A stretch of 64,000 nucleotides of DNA from assembly GCF_000003815.2 (NCBI RefSeq), contig NC_049997.1, positions 8,312,676 to 8,376,675 of the forward strand. Direction: 5' to 3'. Source of the stretch: Branchiostoma floridae (Eukaryota; Chordata; Leptocardii; Amphioxiformes; Branchiostomatidae). Shown here piece after piece: positions 1-11,768 of the stretch (positions are counted from its first letter, which is position 1; every line of letters starts with the position of its first letter). Below the pieces are notes generated by a model. That model made no database searches and was not told the origin of the DNA. It worked only from the letters and a program-made list of their open reading frames with translations. The position numbers were made by a program, and so were the translations under genes.

Positions 1-1399
1 TGGAGCCAGAACGCTAGCTTTGTGTCCTTACTTCGAAGTTGAGTTTTATGCATAGCCGTCTGACTACAGACATTCATGTTGCGTTTAGTTTATGGTGGGG
101 AGTATAATAAATTTCGTCGTAATTTCTTTCGTTGATAAAAATCTGGTGAATTTTGCGTATCAGTGACGCATATCATAATCCCTCTGTAAACGTAGGCCCG
201 TAAACGTGTAGATCCCAAATCATGTGAATGTTTGCTTCGATTCGTACATGTATCGGCTGATTTTGGGGGAAAATGGAGTTGTTCCAATGGTTTCAAAGTT
301 GTCCACGTAATGTGCGTGAGTGACTTGCAAGTTTTTATCCTAGCCGCCTTTAGTCCCCGTCTATCCTTGTGTATTTGTACTTGTGCGCAATGGTGCGGTG
401 GGTGGGTCTAGTTTGCCTTTGTTCGTTTTTTTTTCGTCGGGACAACTACATCTAAAGAACAGCACATAAAGGGGCTTTCTGTGTGTATTGAATACTATAG
501 ACTGCACTTGAGAGTTAGTTTAGGAATTTTCGCTTAGTTTAGTAAAAGCTTAAGTGAGTGGTACGTTTCACCCCTTTTCTAAGTGTCAACTCTGCGTTGT
601 TCGCCTATTTTTTAATGGATAGGCGATGTCGGCGGTGTCAATTGTAGTAAGATATACCGCTTTTCTCTTAGCTGTGTCATCCGACAAGGATATACTAGGT
701 CAGACTACGGCGTGTATAAAGGTGTGAATTAGAGCGAGTCTCGAGAATGCCTTACATAGGGCCCTCTTGTTTACTTAAAGGCTATTACAAGAGCGTCTTT
801 CTTCAAGATTTAATGATTTAACTCACTTGGAATGGCTGCAATTGATCATGAATCCCTTCAAGTAGATGTATGATATAGTTTTTCGATGGTTAATGGTTTA
901 TGGTTGGTTCTATGAGTATGGAACCGACCGTCGTCTAGTTTCGGTAGCGGGCGTGGTCCGATGGTTGGTGACCGACAGATCATCTTGCGGCCATTGTTAG
1001 TTACTCACCCGCCTGGCATGTTACCCACAGAGGGAGGGGTGGAGTCCGTGGGGTGATTTAACCGATGACCTACAGGTTATTCTGGTCTTTCACAAAAGAG
1101 CTAGAGAGTTTGCCCATACTATACAACGTTAAACATCTTGAAAAAGAACTGAAGACATTTCGTTTCCGCAGTGAACCTATACGTAGAAAGTTTGCTCTTG
1201 CTACGATTTGGGCCTATCTTACTAGACGGTGACCGTACAGAGACGAGCATTGAATTAGTGTGATGCTTGTTCATAATTGGAATGGGGTACAAAATGTAAA
1301 GATATAATTCAAAAGACAAAAAAAAAACTCATAAAACTTTTTAAGAAATCGTTGTTTATCTTTGAAAGGATGTGTTCGATCATATGTCGCTTAGCCAAA

Positions 1400-2090
1400 G
1401 GACTTTTAAGCCATGAAAGGTTTGTCGTGTAAGGCATTGCTCCTGACGTGGTAGTAATTGGAAGAACTTTACGTTTTAGTAACCCTCTTCTGTGCCCTTG
1501 CGCTTTGACAAGTGCCCTAGCGAGCGAAGTTTGTTTTCCGAATAACTTGTTTTTCTTTGCTATGGGTAGTTGGAGAATGACTTATTGCAAGCTATGAAGG
1601 TATTCATGTTTCACGCATTGCTTTTGAAGTGATGGCAGTATGGAGAATATGGCGTTTTAGACACCCTCTCTAGATCCCTTGTGCTTGACTTGTGTTCTAG
1701 CGAGTGAAGTTTTTGTTTATTTCTGGACAGCTTGTTTTTTTCTTGCTATGTGTAGTTGGAGAATGTCTAGGTATGAATGTATTCAATATTTACGCATTGC
1801 TTCTGAAGTGATAACAGAATGAAGAGTACATTTTTTTGTATGTAGTTTTAGACACCTTCTATTTAAAATGCCCTTGTGGCTTGACTGGTGCCCTAGCGAG
1901 CGAATTTTTTTGTTTGTTTATGAACAGCCTGTTTTTTCTTGCTATGGATAGTTGGAGAAGTTGTCTAGGTATAAAGGTTATTCAATTTTCACGCATTGAT
2001 TTTGAAGTTACAACAGCATGGAGAGTACGGCGTTTAGACACCCTTTAAAACGACTGTGTGACTTGACTTGTGCCCTAGCGAGCGAAGGCA
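1400..2090. repeat. Four-copy tandem array, unit about 185 bp
   Basis: Four diverged head-to-tail copies are recognisable by the landmark CCCTAGCGAGCGAAG or close variants. It falls at about 1515, 1695, 1891 and 2073, giving spacings of 180, 196 and 182 bases. Each copy also has a conserved stretch ending in GACACCCT and another reading TTCACGCATTG. Copies differ by many substitutions and small indels, so the array is old. No reading frame is kept open across it. Confidence 0.8.
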
Positions 2091-2694
2091 AGGGGTGTGG
2101 TCCAACCTATCAGGCGTGTCACGTTGTCATGGCGACCAGGGGAGTGGAACAGGCAGGTGTTCTCAGGTGTTCGCTCCTTGTTGTGCCAGGCGCTACTTGT
2201 CGGGCGGCCATGCGCGGTTCATTCAGCGCTGAGGAATTTTCTAGTCGGGTGTGACGATAGCGGTGAATGTGGCTAGCTTATATATCATTATCGTTGGTGT
2301 TATTAGAGTGATTTTGACGGCCCGGGTCAATATTTAGAGACTAATATTTAGGCACTATATGGATTATTCCATGAAAAATGTACTAATGTACTAATGTACT
2401 TATCTGAATATAAACCGCTTAAATGATCGTAATCACACGCAGTCCCAAAGTTTACTTTTGGTGTTAAAAACGTCTGCAAAAGCCTAATCCCGTTTAGCAC
2501 CCGATCATATATTACGTTCTATATTCATTGTAGGATTAATCGCATCTGAGTGCATATTGGGATAGTCGAGCTACAAAATTCAACCGTCTTGTTAAAAATC
2601 CATCCATCCATCCATCCGGTCGTGCTAACTTGCACATGCATTAGATCCTTCGGTTTGTCACAGCCTACGACAAAAGAGACCACACCGCTACGTT

Positions 2695-3012
2695 AACGAT
2701 GACTTGCGTGACTTGTTTCAAACAGTTTTCAGCTATTTTTAAACTCCCAGTGCCAGGCACGGTTGTGGTGGTCTTTGTCGATGTGACGAAGGCATTTGAG
2801 TTTCTGGTTGACAGGCAGCTAGGCAGGTACCGACAGTACCCCTGAAAGTGCAGACGTGGCTTGCGTGACTTAGCTTGTTTCATACAGTTTTTCATTTTTG
2901 TAAAACTCACAGTGCCAGGCACGGTTGTGGTGGTCTTTGTAGATATGACGCAAGGGATTTGAGTTTCTGGTTGACAGGTGAGCAGGTACCGATAGTACCC
3001 ATGTAGGTGCAG
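2695..3012. repeat. Two-copy tandem duplication, unit about 160 bp
   Basis: Two adjacent copies share GTGCCAGGCACGGTTGTGG (about 2750 and 2911), the phrase TTGAGTTTCTGGTTGACAGG, and an end reading AGTACCC followed by GTGCAGAC. An open frame runs through part of both copies on the minus strand, but only because it repeats the same unit. I see no domain or splice context and do not call it coding. Confidence 0.8.
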
Positions 3013-4915
3013 ACACACCCGGACCGCAAACACGCCTTCTCACACCAACCCAACCGTACCGCCAGTGTAAAGACAGTCAGACTCTGTACATATGTGCCGG
3101 CCGTCTTAGCTTGTCTTATTGTTTAATCATCCACTCCTTTAAGACTTGTTTGCGATTAATCAGGTATTAGTTAGATAAGAAAACATACTTCTTTGTTTGG
3201 TATTAAAGACCCGATCACACAATTGTAAGTTCTGCGATCATCGCAAGATCGCAAACTGAAGGCATTCTTGGGATAGTTAGCTTTGAATGTGTCGTGATGC
3301 GAAACTCTAAGGCTTTCCACCTTGTTGGTGGTTGGTTCTGTCACGTACAACATACTTGAAAAATTTGCGACACAAAATCGTCTGACGGTCTACGACGAAT
3401 ATTAGCACACCGAAAGTTTTGACGTATATCTCCCAAAGTATTCGTTAATTAGAACAAAATATCTTTAAATTTTGTACATTTACATCACAGTACTAAGTGT
3501 TAGAATAAGTGATGATTTGAACAAATATTGGCTTAATAAATAGAAAAGTGTAACTGTCGATCGTAGCTTGATGTTAAGTACTTGTGTCATCATTGTTCTT
3601 TCAGCTGTTTGTTTTCTAAAGCACAAGATGTTTTTCTGATCTATCGAGGGTGTGATGTGGGATTTACTGTACACCGATTCATTCTTTTTGATATTTGATA
3701 TTTGGTAACATTCAAGACTACAGATTGTACTAGTTGTTTAGATTTATAGGTAATTGTAGTAGGTTTCCGTTACCGTTCTCTCATTTACTGTCGCCCGGAC
3801 TGAGGTAACACCAAAAATAAAATGGCGAAAAATCCAAATAAATTAAATAAATAAATAAACACGTAAAAGAGACAATGTTTTGTTGGGTGGTTTGTTGTGA
3901 ATATGGACCACGAAAACTAGTCTTCGAAATGGATTCCGTCTTTGAATTCAAAGAACAAAAATATCACTCTAGAGCACTTAAATACAGATCTGAATGTTTG
4001 GATGGATATTTTTCACATTTATGGAAAGTTTGAATTGGAACATCACAGCAACGGATAATATAAATCGTAGGATATTTACCACGTTCCCATGGATTTCGTC
4101 TTCTTAATATTGCTTGGAAAAAGTTAAATCACATTTTTAGCGTACCTGATTTTCAAGATATATGCACTATCCCTCAACCTGTTTAGTCAGGCGTCCAGTC
4201 TGTAAACATGTTTACACAATCGTCCTCATTCTAACAAGAGCTTGCCAAAGAGGGACAAAGGTATCGAACACTGTCCGCCTGTCCGTGTCAGGATCTGGGC
4301 AAAAACAAAGGTCAATGACCGACGAAGTTCCCAGTGTAAGATCAGCAAAGTTAACTAGAGCGCGTCCATTACAAAACCGACCCAGTCGTTCTAGCCGAAT
4401 GGCTACAGAGTTGTGTATTTGGAAATGGGAAGAGGGGTCATTGGCCTTAATCAGCGAACAACGGATCTTTTTTTCGTTATGCTCGGCTGCACTCTTTTTG
4501 GATTTTGGATGAAAATGGACAGCATTGCAATGTGTCTGTTTATGCCTTGTGGGGACCACAATTCTAGGACCATTTGATGTGGTTTTTTTTACTCGTTTTA
4601 TCCGGGGACTTGTCAAACTAGCTTGTATCAGTCACAGCACATCTTTGATACAATTTTATCTTTGATAAAAACATGGTGATTTCGTGCGTCGATCGGCCGC
4701 ATAGTAGTATTTTCAAGAACAGTAGAATAACAGACCGACACCCCATTTTGCATAACATCTGTGATGGCTAGGGCTATTGTATTAAGAATTAAGAAATACT
4801 CTAACTATTTCACAGAAACGTAAGATCCATGATTGCGTGTATGTAAATTTGTAGTCTTTTTAATAAAAAATGACAAGAAAACCTTAACAGTTTTTTTGTC
4901 GCTCTTTTACAGGAG

Positions 4916-7900
4916 ATGGTCCGGTCCGCCACACTGCTAGTGGCGTTCGCGCTGCTGGTGTCCACTGCACATGCGCAGTTTGATTTCGGTAACATCGACC
5001 TCGATGGGACCGGTGATCCCTTCATCATCCTCACTCGGCCTCCTACCCAAGCGCCTGTAGCAAACCCCGTCGTTGTCCAACTTCTCGGGCAGGTTTCCGA
5101 CTTAATTAGGCAATCGGGCGACCCAGATGGAGCCTTCTTCGCACAGTACTTGGTCGGGGAGCTGGCCACGGCAGGCATCACCGTAGACGGCCTCACTCAG
5201 GGTATAATCACCTCCTGGTCGGCCGCGCTAGCCGCGGAGGAAAGCAACTACGAAAGTCTTGCCTTGCAGTTTGAGTCAGTCGGTACGCAGCTCGGGTTCG
5301 ATGCGACGCAAGTGGCCGCGAAAGCATTGACCGATTATAACGAGTGGCTGAATGTCACGGCCATCTTGCGTGCGCTGTCTGCTCGACTCCAGGGCATCTC
5401 TCCCGACAACGTCGGCGGGGTGGCGTGGCAGATCTCCACCGCACTCTCCTCCTACGGTTATCCCAGCGACAACGCCTCTATTGAAGGCATCTACAACTGG
5501 ACCGTCGCACTCGTTGCCGCAGGGAACAACACGGACGGTGTCGCCATGGACTTCTACGGCGTCGCCGCAGCCGTTGGCGTGTCTCCGGGAAGCCTGGCAC
5601 AGGATCTTCAGCAACTACTGACAGCGGCTTTGGACGAAGGCGAGTTGGTGTACTTCTACCTGATGGAAGTGAAGCAAGTCATGAGCAACTTCAACACCTC
5701 CTACATCCGGCAGTTTAGCATCTTGATCGCCCAGGAACTCAACACCCTCGGTTTTCCGCTAACCCCTGAGAACAGCGAGACGATCTACATGTGGACATTG
5801 GGCCTGTACAATAACAACGACGGCGACATCGGCGTATACATCAATCAGTTCTACGAGGTGGCCGCCAGTGTAAACAAGTCGGCATCGGAGCTCGCCAAAA
5901 TCGTCTGGGAAGACCTGACCTCCCAGCTGCAGGGAGGCGCAGCAGTCACCGCGCACCTGATCGAGGTGAGAAACCTGCTGAGACTGGTGGAGTTCAGCTA
6001 CATCAGAGGTCTGAGCGAGTTCATCGCGTACCAGCTGGTACCTCTCGGCTACCCCGTGCAAAACGACACCTTTGAAGTCATGTACACCTGGACCGTTGGC
6101 ATGTTCGGCAACGACGACATCACTCCTTTAATCCAGCAGTTCTACGACGTGGCAAGCCTGGTGAACGTATCGGCGGCAGATCTAGCTCTGGGACTGAAAG
6201 ACGCGCTGACTGCACAGCTGACGGGTGGAATGAGCGTTGTCACAGACCTGATCGAGGTCAAGAGGCTACTGAAGACAAGCGACTTCAAGTACATCGAGGA
6301 CTTGAGTCTCCTCATCGCAAACGCCCTTGTTCCTTACGGTCTCGAGTTAAACAACCAATCTATCGCCGCGATGTACAACTGGACCGCCGGTCTCTACCTG
6401 GACGACGACATCCAACTTTACGTTGAGCAGTTCTACACAGTGGCCTCCATGCTGAATACGTCTGCTCCTGACTTGGCCGCGGGTCTGCGTCAACTCCTGA
6501 CTGACCATTTTGCTGAAGTCGAACAAGTGGTGATGGATCTGATAGAAGTCAAGCGCCTGCTCAACACCGTTGAGTTCAAGTATGTCTTCGGTTTGAGCCA
6601 GCTGATCACAGGAGCCCTAGGCCAGTACGGCCTCGAGTACAACAACGAGACCGAAGCTTTTGTGTACCAGTGGACCGCAGATCTCTACAATGCCCAAGAT
6701 GACTTCGGCCCGCAAGTCGAACAGTTCTACCAAGTAGCATACATGCTCAACGTGTCGGTCAGCTATCTGTCCAACGGTCTGAAGCAGCTCCTGACCAACC
6801 ATTTCGCAGAAGTCAATCAAGTCGTGACCGATCTACTGGAAGTCAAGAGGCTGCTCGGCACAGTGGAGTTCCAGTATGTCTACGACCTGAGCCTCCTCAT
6901 CACAGCAAACCTCATGCCCTACGGACTTGAATACAACAACGAATCCATCGCAATGGTGTACGGTTGGACCGCAGGTCTATACTTTGCACAAAACGACATC
7001 GGCCCACAAGTCGAGCAGTTTTACCAACTAGCCTACATGCTGAACACGTCGGTGGTAGACCTCGCGGCCGGCCTGAAACAGATCTTGACCGAGCATTTCG
7101 ACAAAGTCAACGCCGTTGTAGACAACCTCCTACAAGTCCAAACCTTGCTGTTGACACTGGATGAAGCTTTTCTTCCCGGCTTAGGCCAGTATGTAACCGG
7201 TCAGCTCGCCACTCTTGGTTTCCCCTACAATGACGAAACAGTTGCACAGTTGACCCAGTGGCTGAACGACATTCGCAACGGTCTTGACTTTGGAGCCTAC
7301 GTTCGCCAGTTCTACGAGGTCGCTGCTGTTGTGGGCGTGCCAGAGGTGGAGCTCTCCGGAAATCTCCTCGCTGGTCTGCGGGAACAGATCGCTCTGGGCG
7401 AGGCAGTCTACTACGACATCTTTGAAGCGAACCAGGTCCTCCCGCAACTAAGTGACATGGACGTGGCCAACACTGTCAACTTCATCATCAACTTCATTAC
7501 AGACAGAGGCGTCATGGTCCCAATGGACTTGGAGCAAGGCATCAGGAATTGGACCATCGCGCTTGCACAGCCATCAGCAGACCTCCAGCCGATAATTCAA
7601 GAGCTTTACGGAGTGGCTGAGCTTATCAACATCCCGGTGAGGGACATGTCAGGGGCCTTGGTCGACCACCTTAGGAAGGAGCACTACAGTGTACCGGATT
7701 ACATCGAAGTCGTGGCTCTCATCCTCCAAGATATTAACGTCGCGTACCTGAAGAACGTCTCCGTGGAGATCACACAAATCCTGACGGGACTCGGCATCCC
7801 GGTGCCGGCTCCTGAGCTGCAGATGACATTGTTTGAGTGGGTCGAGAACATCGCCCTCAAGCCAGAGGACCTCCCCTTATACATCGATCAGTTCAGAGAG

Positions 7901-10900
7901 GTCGCGGCACTGGTCAACGTTAACATTGACGAGCTGGCATACGGGCTACTCTCAGAAGTGGAAACGCTCGCAGAGGCATTCCCCGACGGCTTCAGTCCTT
8001 CCGTGCAGAACATCCTCGACAACCTACCGGAACTGATGCAGCTGTTCTCCACCTACTTCCCCGATTTCTACGCCAACGTCAACAACCAAGTCCAACAGTT
8101 TGGCATGGCGGCATGGGCCAACGTATCGGCAAACCTGACCAACTATTTCAACAACGCACCACCCGAGCAAGCCATGATGTTCGAAAACAAGCTTCCTGAA
8201 ATTGCCGCTCTCCTAGGCATCGACATCCCAGCTAACGTGCTCCAAGGAGACGCCAACGCAATCATTCAGTACATCCAAAGCCAGCTCCCGGACATGTACA
8301 TCCTGTCGTCGGCTATCCAGCAGGCGTTGGAAGCAATGACTCAGCAATTCCCAGCTCAACTCGTCGGAGAACTGCTGGAGGTGATTTTCGGCGTCGACAT
8401 CCCTGATGATTTCTCCTTCGATCCAACCTACATCGTTCAGCAGATCCCGGTCTTCCTCGGAAGCCTTGGCGTGCAGGTGCCTTCCAACTACTACGACATC
8501 GTGATGGCGTTTGCATCCTTCGAGCAAACCCCAGAGTGGTTCGCCAACAACGGCGCAACCATCGTCTCTCCCTTCGGAATCAGCCTCCCCGACGACTTCC
8601 AACCCACAGAGGAGTACGTTGCCGCCAACCTCGACAAGATCATCCAAACCATCGCCAACCAGGCGCCACAGATCGTCGGGGTTCTGTACAACACAACACA
8701 GCAGATCTTTATGCAAGTTCAGCAAAACATCGCCGTCAACTCCGGTGGCGACGTCGGCATGTTCATTCAGCAAATCATCCAGAAGGTTCTGGACTTGCTG
8801 CCTGGAGCCAGCGACTACTTCGGCTTCTACCTGCCGGAAGACTACAGACCTGAGTTGATCTACTTCGCCGAGTGGGGCATCAACGAGCTCTTCAACCTCA
8901 TCCCCACAAAGGAAGAATTCGTTCAAATGGCCGTGCAACCAATCGCTGCTACCCTAGCACCAAACGACACGTGGATTGCAGAGCTCTTGGAGGATCAATT
9001 CAGTCTGATATACGATCTGAACATGGTGTACATCGAGCATATGCCCGACGCTCTCAAGTGGATCGGCCGATGGCTTGGTTTCGAACTTCCCGACGACTTC
9101 AAGTTGGAGCCCGAGTGGTTCATCGCTCAGCTGCCCATGGTGCAGGCGTATGTGGAGCAGAACGCCGCCATGTGGTTCGACCAAGCGACCATGATGTTTG
9201 CCGAGTGGTCCGAACAGGCCAACATGTGGATCAGTGGCTTCATGACGGACAGCCAGGGATGGAACGACATGGTCAACGCCTGGATCAACGACCTACCTCA
9301 GACAGTGGCCGGCTTGTTCAACCTCGATACTCTCTTCATGTATTTGGATCCTGCAAATGCGCCGGAATGGATGACCATGACACCTCCTCCAATCCCATTC
9401 GATGCCTTCCTCACAGACGGATGCGTCCACGCCATCGCCTTCATCCTGGACGTCGACATCCCCGAAGACTACAAAGTTGACGATCTGAGCAAAGACTTCA
9501 ATATGCTAGTCAACAAGCTCTTCATGACGCCGCCCGACTACGAGCTCTCCTTCCTCGGCGAACTCCAATGGCAGTGGGAGACCTTCTTCGTCAAGCCCCT
9601 GAAACTGGACATCCCAGACGACTTCCAGCCCAGCCTGCAGTACCTTCCTGACGTCATGATGTACTTCGGTATCAACCCGCCAGATAACTTCGAGCCAACC
9701 CTCGACTTCTTCCTGATGTGGGGTAAAGAGTTCATGATGAAGCTTGGGTTCGTCTTCCCTGAGAGGGACATGATGGGGGCCCGAGACGACGATGCCACGG
9801 ATGCTCAAGCCGGCGATGTCATGTCTAGGTGAGAGTCTATTTTTACGAACACTTATTCTCATTTCCATGTCTTTAGTATAACTCGTTTTACTAATTTTGG
9901 TAAAGGATATGTCTATACCATTGTAATATCGATCATAGTTTTTGTCCATTTTCCTTTCCAAGATATGCCATGTGTATTTTGTTCTAACAAAACAAACTGC
10001 TGCACTACCGTAGATATGTGGGCCTTTCGATTAATCATTTGAATTTTTGTGTCGTTACAGTGACGACATGATGGCGATGGATTTCGCGTTCCTTGAGTAC
10101 ATGGCGGAGTTCTTCATCATCAACCAGAACAACTGGCCCATGATCATCAAGGAGGCCGAGACGGCGTTCCCGATGATCGCCGCCCACTTCGCCGAAGCCG
10201 GGGACAAGATCGCCATGACCTTCATGCGCGACGTGAACATCATCCTGCAGGCCTACACAGACTACAACACCAAGGTCGCCAGCAACTTCATGAACCTGTA
10301 CGAGGGTATCTACGATCACGTCACGATGCGAGCGCAGGTCCTGGTGAAGAAGATGGTGATGTACGTGTCGCACATGATGAAGCTGGGCAGGCACAACTTC
10401 CAGGCTATGGTGAGGCATCTCCGTCTGAGGCTGTCCATCGAGCTGCACTACCTGGCTCACCTCGCAGAGGAGTTCATGAACAACGGAAACAACTACCCCA
10501 TCCTGCAAGCGATCGCCCAACAATTCCAGCAGCCCAGTCATCCTATGATGAACATCCTTTCCGGCTTCCTTGACAACTACTTCCAGTCTCAGAACAAGCA
10601 CCCGATCGCGGTTCTGCACGACTACCTCCACAGCCGCCCCAGCGTGTCCACATCCCGCCCTCTCATCGACGTGATCGCCAACTACCTCGACGGCATGTCC
10701 AACCGCCCGAGCCGCCCGATCCTGCAACAGATCATGAACTACTTCTCCGGTCAGCAGCAGAGCGCTTGGGACGACGTTGCCGACTTCTTCTTCGGAATGA
10801 ACAACAACAACCAGCGCCCTCTTCTGCAACAGCTCTTCGACAATTTCTTCGGAAGCAACCAACAGCAGTACCCAGTCCTTCAGACCATCGCAGACAATTT

Positions 10901-11768
10901 CTTCGGCAATTCTCAGCAGCAGTCATCCCCCGTGCAAATGCTGATGGACTACCTCAATGGACAATCTAATAGGCCAAACATGCAGTCCATCGTCCAACAG
11001 CTCCTTGGCTCCTCTTCAGTCATCAACCAGATCTTCGGAAACAACGAGAGGCCAACGCCGCAGCAAATGCTGTACGAGCACATCTTCGGCAACGATGGCC
11101 AGCGTCCTCAGGCTAGCCTGCAGGTACTCATCCAGCAGATGTTTGGCACAAACAGACCGTCGCCCAACCAGATCATGCAGCAGGCTGTCCAAGTCATGTT
11201 CGGTGTTCAGCAACAGGGGTGGAACACAAACACGTTCTACGACGACGATAATCAAGATCCGCTCGCCTGGCTCCTTGGAGACGACTGGATGAATTGGTTC
11301 ATGCCGGAAGAGGAAGAGAATGACAACTGGTTCTCCTGGCTGTTTGAAGAAGAAGACAAGGAAGATGACAATAATGACTGGTTCTCCTGGCTTATGGGTG
11401 ATGAGGACAAGTCATCAGAGGAGGACAAGGAGGATAGCTGGCTGTCCTGGCTGTTTGGGGAAGAAGACAAAGAGGACGATAAGGAAGACGACACACAAGA
11501 TTGGTGGTCCTCGTGGTTTGGCGGCGAAGAAGAAGAAGAGGAGAAGCCGGAGATGTGGTACACGTGGTTCTTCACCCCTCCTATGGAACAGGACAAGGAC
11601 TCCTCCGAATCGATGGAGAACAACTGGCTCTCCTGGGCGCAACCTCAGAACGATGACCAGCCTGACACCTTCCTGACCTGGTGGCTGTCGGACGACTCCC
11701 AGATGTACTCCGGATTCGACCATCTCGTCAAGCCCATGCAGTTCCTTCGCGGTCGCCAGTGGGGTTAG
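4916..11768 (+). CDS. Giant secreted tandem-repeat protein of unknown family (2206 aa, two coding exons)
   Basis: Join 4916..9828 and 10061..11768. The 232-bp intron has donor AG|GTGAGA and acceptor GTTACAG. The join rebuilds one Ser codon (AG+T) and carries the frame through without a stop. The ATG follows a splice acceptor at 4909-4912, so a 5'UTR intron is likely. Residues 1-20 are a classic signal peptide ending A-H-A before Gln. The mature protein then has ten ~97-residue repeats (about residues 90-1030), a region with recurring I/L-P-D-D-F (about 1100-1600), a helical Met-rich stretch, Q/N-rich segments ending in FFG (about 1778-2023), and an acidic tail with Trp-x-x-Trp blocks (about 2036-2185). 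Many N-x-S/T sequons fit secretion and glycosylation. I count a single Cys (in D-G-C-V, near residue 1503), so disulphides cannot hold it together. There is no transmembrane anchor after the signal peptide. I do not recognise the family. A structural, adhesive or matrix role is only a guess from composition. Confidence 0.88.
5180..7975 (+). repeat. Ten coding repeats of about 97 residues in the giant secreted protein
   Basis: The landmark Q-F-Y-x-V-A (variants L-Q-F-E-S-V, D-F-Y-G-V-A, E-L-Y-G-V-A, Q-F-R-E-V-A) starts at 5267, 5549, 5846, 6137, 6428, 6722, 7016, 7307, 7601 and 7889. Spacings are 94, 99, 97, 97, 98, 98, 97, 98 and 96 residues. Each unit follows the order Q-F-Y-x-V-A, then N-V-S-x-x-x-L, an amphipathic stretch, I-E-V-K-x-L-L, F-x-Y-I/V, L-G/Y-Y-G-L, N-N-E-S and Y-x-W-T-x-G-L-Y. 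Units 5-7 are closest to each other and differ mostly at third codon positions; the outer units are more diverged. All ten lie in one exon without introns. The pattern suggests a repeated all-helical domain. Confidence 0.9.
8385..9690 (+). repeat. Second coding module with recurring (I/L)-P-(D/E)-(D/N)-(F/Y) motif
   Basis: After the ten long repeats the same exon carries at least seven segments beginning with a proline-aspartate motif: D-I-P-D-D-F, S-L-P-D-D-F, Y-L-P-E-D-Y, E-L-P-D-D-F, D-I-P-E-D-Y, D-I-P-D-D-F and N-P-P-D-N-F. An aromatic/acidic strand and a helix follow each. Spacing is irregular (about 25-110 residues), so this is a second, looser repeat family and not a continuation of the first. 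The gene's only Cys codon lies here. Confidence 0.75.
10480..11215 (+). repeat. Q/N-rich short repeats with F-F-G / M-F-G ends
   Basis: The second exon encodes about ten short units of 20-27 residues. Each has a proline near the front (R-P-x-L-Q-Q or similar), an amphipathic core such as L-F-D-N or I-A-D-N, and an end of F-F-G, I-F-G or M-F-G followed by N/Q/S. The segment is rich in Gln and Asn and has almost no Lys. This composition is typical of self-associating or low-complexity extracellular proteins in general, but I know no family with this exact unit. Confidence 0.75.
11253..11700 (+). repeat. Acidic tail with eight Trp-block repeats
   Basis: The C-terminal ~150 residues alternate hydrophobic Trp blocks (W-L-L-G-D-D-W, W-F-S-W-L-F, W-F-S-W-L-M, W-L-S-W-L-F, W-W-S-S-W-F, W-Y-T-W-F-F, W-L-S-W-A, L-T-W-W-L) with runs of Glu, Asp and Lys-Glu-Asp. 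Block spacing is roughly 16-26 residues. It is strongly negatively charged and unusually Trp-rich for an animal protein. The reading frame is certain because it is continuous with the upstream repeats and ends at a TAG at 11766-11768. Confidence 0.85.

Larger units (their letters stand above)
1..4915. other. Gene-free flank upstream of the giant repeat-protein gene
   Basis: I see no convincing coding exon here. ORFs are short, lack coding-like composition and have no matching splice signals. The stretch holds a four-copy ~185-bp tandem array (about 1400-2090), a two-copy ~160-bp array (about 2695-3012) and a short TCCA microsatellite near 2584. The last bases before 4916 form a good splice acceptor (pyrimidine-rich tract, then ACAG at 4909-4912). 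A non-coding 5' exon of the downstream gene therefore probably lies somewhere in this stretch, but I could not place it. Confidence 0.6.

Noticed and set aside
8213-8938. 241-codon open frame on the strand opposite the giant gene
   Set aside because: It is an antisense shadow of a GC-rich coding exon. The sense frame is continuous with the repeats and splices in phase.
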